DNA of 64,000 nt from Rachicladosporium sp. CCFEE 5018. Lineage: Eukaryota; Ascomycota; Dothideomycetes; Cladosporiales; Cladosporiaceae. The stretch lies in assembly GCA_002077045.2 (NCBI GenBank), contig KZ111159.1, positions 1-64,000 on the forward strand, written 5' to 3'. Under the pieces are notes generated by a model, which saw nothing but the letters and a program-made list of their open reading frames with translations, searched no databases and was not told the origin of the DNA. Both the position numbers and the translations under genes were made by a program. Each line of letters begins with the position of its first letter. Positions within the stretch are counted from its first letter, which is position 1. Shown piece after piece: positions 63,185 to 64,000 of this stretch.

Positions 63185-64000
63185 ATGTCGCGCTCTGATA
63201 CGAATGCAGACTACTTCTTCCAAACCTCCGCCTCCATAGAGCAAATTGAACGCCGCAAAGCAAAATCAAAAAACACCCTCGGACGACCGATAAAACTGCC
63301 GTCGAAGATATTAGCAGTCCTCGCAGACCCATACGATGAACGAGCCGTCTACGTCGCCGAAGCAGCCGGCGAGCTGAAGCGTGTGGTTCTCGAGGTAGGT
63401 GAATTGAGCGTTAGATGTCTCTCACAGCGTCTAATAACATCATATCCCAGACCGGCGAACAGATCCCCGTCTCCCACCACACCGCCCCTCTGACCTCCCT
63501 AGCCCTAACACCCTCCGGCCAACGCCTCTTCACAGGCTGCTGGGACAAACAGATCTACAGCACAGACTTCGAGTCCGGCGAGTCCGCCACCTTGGCAGGT
63601 CACACGGATTTCGTGAAATGTCTCCTCGCTACTTCCATCTCCGGCGTTGACGTGCTGATCTCGGGAGGCTCGGACGCAACGATCATAGTCTGGAATCTGG
63701 AGACTAGCAAGCCGCGGTTCAAATTGAAGGGGCACGGCAAGGCGGTGCTGGGGTTGGCTGTTGATCCGTTGAGTTTACCTGCGAGTTCGAATTTGCCGGG
63801 GAAGGACTTTGTGCTGTTTTCTGCTAGTTCGGATCGTGAGATTCGCAGATGGAGGATCGGACTGGGAAAAGGCTTCGAGGAGCCGGAAAGTTTGGAGAAG
63901 GCTATCACTGTGCACGAGACTTCTGTCTACTCGTTGGCGTTTGACTCGGACGGCGATCTTTGGACAGCAAGTGCAGATCGGACGGCAAGGCATTTGGTCA
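63185..64000 (+). CDS. WD40-repeat protein (copy 2, truncated by window end)
   Basis: Exons 63185-63394 and 63451 to beyond the window edge. Exon 1 is identical in protein to copy 1; the intron is 56 nt and quite different in sequence. The visible part of exon 2 covers the first four blades (TGCWDKQIYSTD to ASADRTARHL) with a few conservative replacements. The window ends inside the coding region, so the 3' end is unknown. Confidence 0.87.

Noticed and set aside
1..64000. tRNA genes, CRISPR arrays, intact transposons
   Set aside because: I scanned for B-box-like GGTTCGANNCC, regular short repeats and transposase-like proteins and found nothing convincing; a tRNA scanner was not available.

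Overview
The window is nuclear DNA of a filamentous ascomycete. Introns are short (44-62 nt where resolved) with GT..AG borders, genes are closely packed, and the set is typically fungal: a class II HDA1 deacetylase with Arb2 domain, Mso1, a VTC polyphosphate-complex subunit, an AA9 lytic polysaccharide monooxygenase and a DUF3602-type small protein. The style suits a Dothideomycete. A black yeast with a duplicated or hybrid genome, such as Hortaea werneckii, would also explain the repeated block, but I cannot prove the species.

Layout: 0.3-10 kb holds HDA1 (+), mitochondrial MSS1/MnmE (-) and tuberin TSC2 (-). 10-21.9 kb holds TRS120 (+), a VTC2/3-type SPX protein (-), a membrane-anchored NUDIX protein (+), an AA9 LPMO (+) and a WD40 protein (+). 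22-25 kb holds an unrecognised small gene, the SNARE BET1 and PEX16 (all -). 25-33 kb holds a short-chain dehydrogenase (+), an HD-domain hydrolase (-), proteasome RPN8 (+), a SWIM zinc-finger protein (-) and a SWIRM protein (+). 33-40 kb holds MSO1 (-) with an in-frame TGA, a two-helix small membrane protein (-), formate dehydrogenase (+) and a 58-residue GRGGYN protein (+). 40-54 kb holds a KDM4-type histone demethylase (-), an ES2/DGCR14 protein (-), a YAG7-like RGG protein (+), RNase H2 subunit A (+), a TDA3-like FAD oxidoreductase (-) and an RBR E3 ligase (-) cut by a 100-N gap at 54054-54153.

After the gap the sequence restarts inside TRS120 and repeats the same genes in the same order and strand (TRS120 3' part, VTC, NUDIX, LPMO, WD40) to the window end. 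Positions 54154-64000 match 11676-21524. Most of the block is very similar, but the last ~600 bp of TRS120 and some introns and leaders are strongly diverged. This looks like two homeologous or allelic haplotypes placed on one scaffold, or a real segmental duplication with a mosaic history.

The genes are mostly unrelated housekeeping functions: chromatin (HDA1, KDM4, SWIRM), membrane traffic (TRS120, BET1, MSO1), growth signalling (TSC2), protein turnover (RPN8, RBR), peroxisome biogenesis (PEX16), phosphate storage (VTC) and genome maintenance (RNase H2, possibly SWIM). There is no biosynthetic cluster. The most notable signals are the mosaic duplicate, the conserved Trp codon replaced by TGA-C in MSO1, and the tiny intron-split GRGGYN gene.
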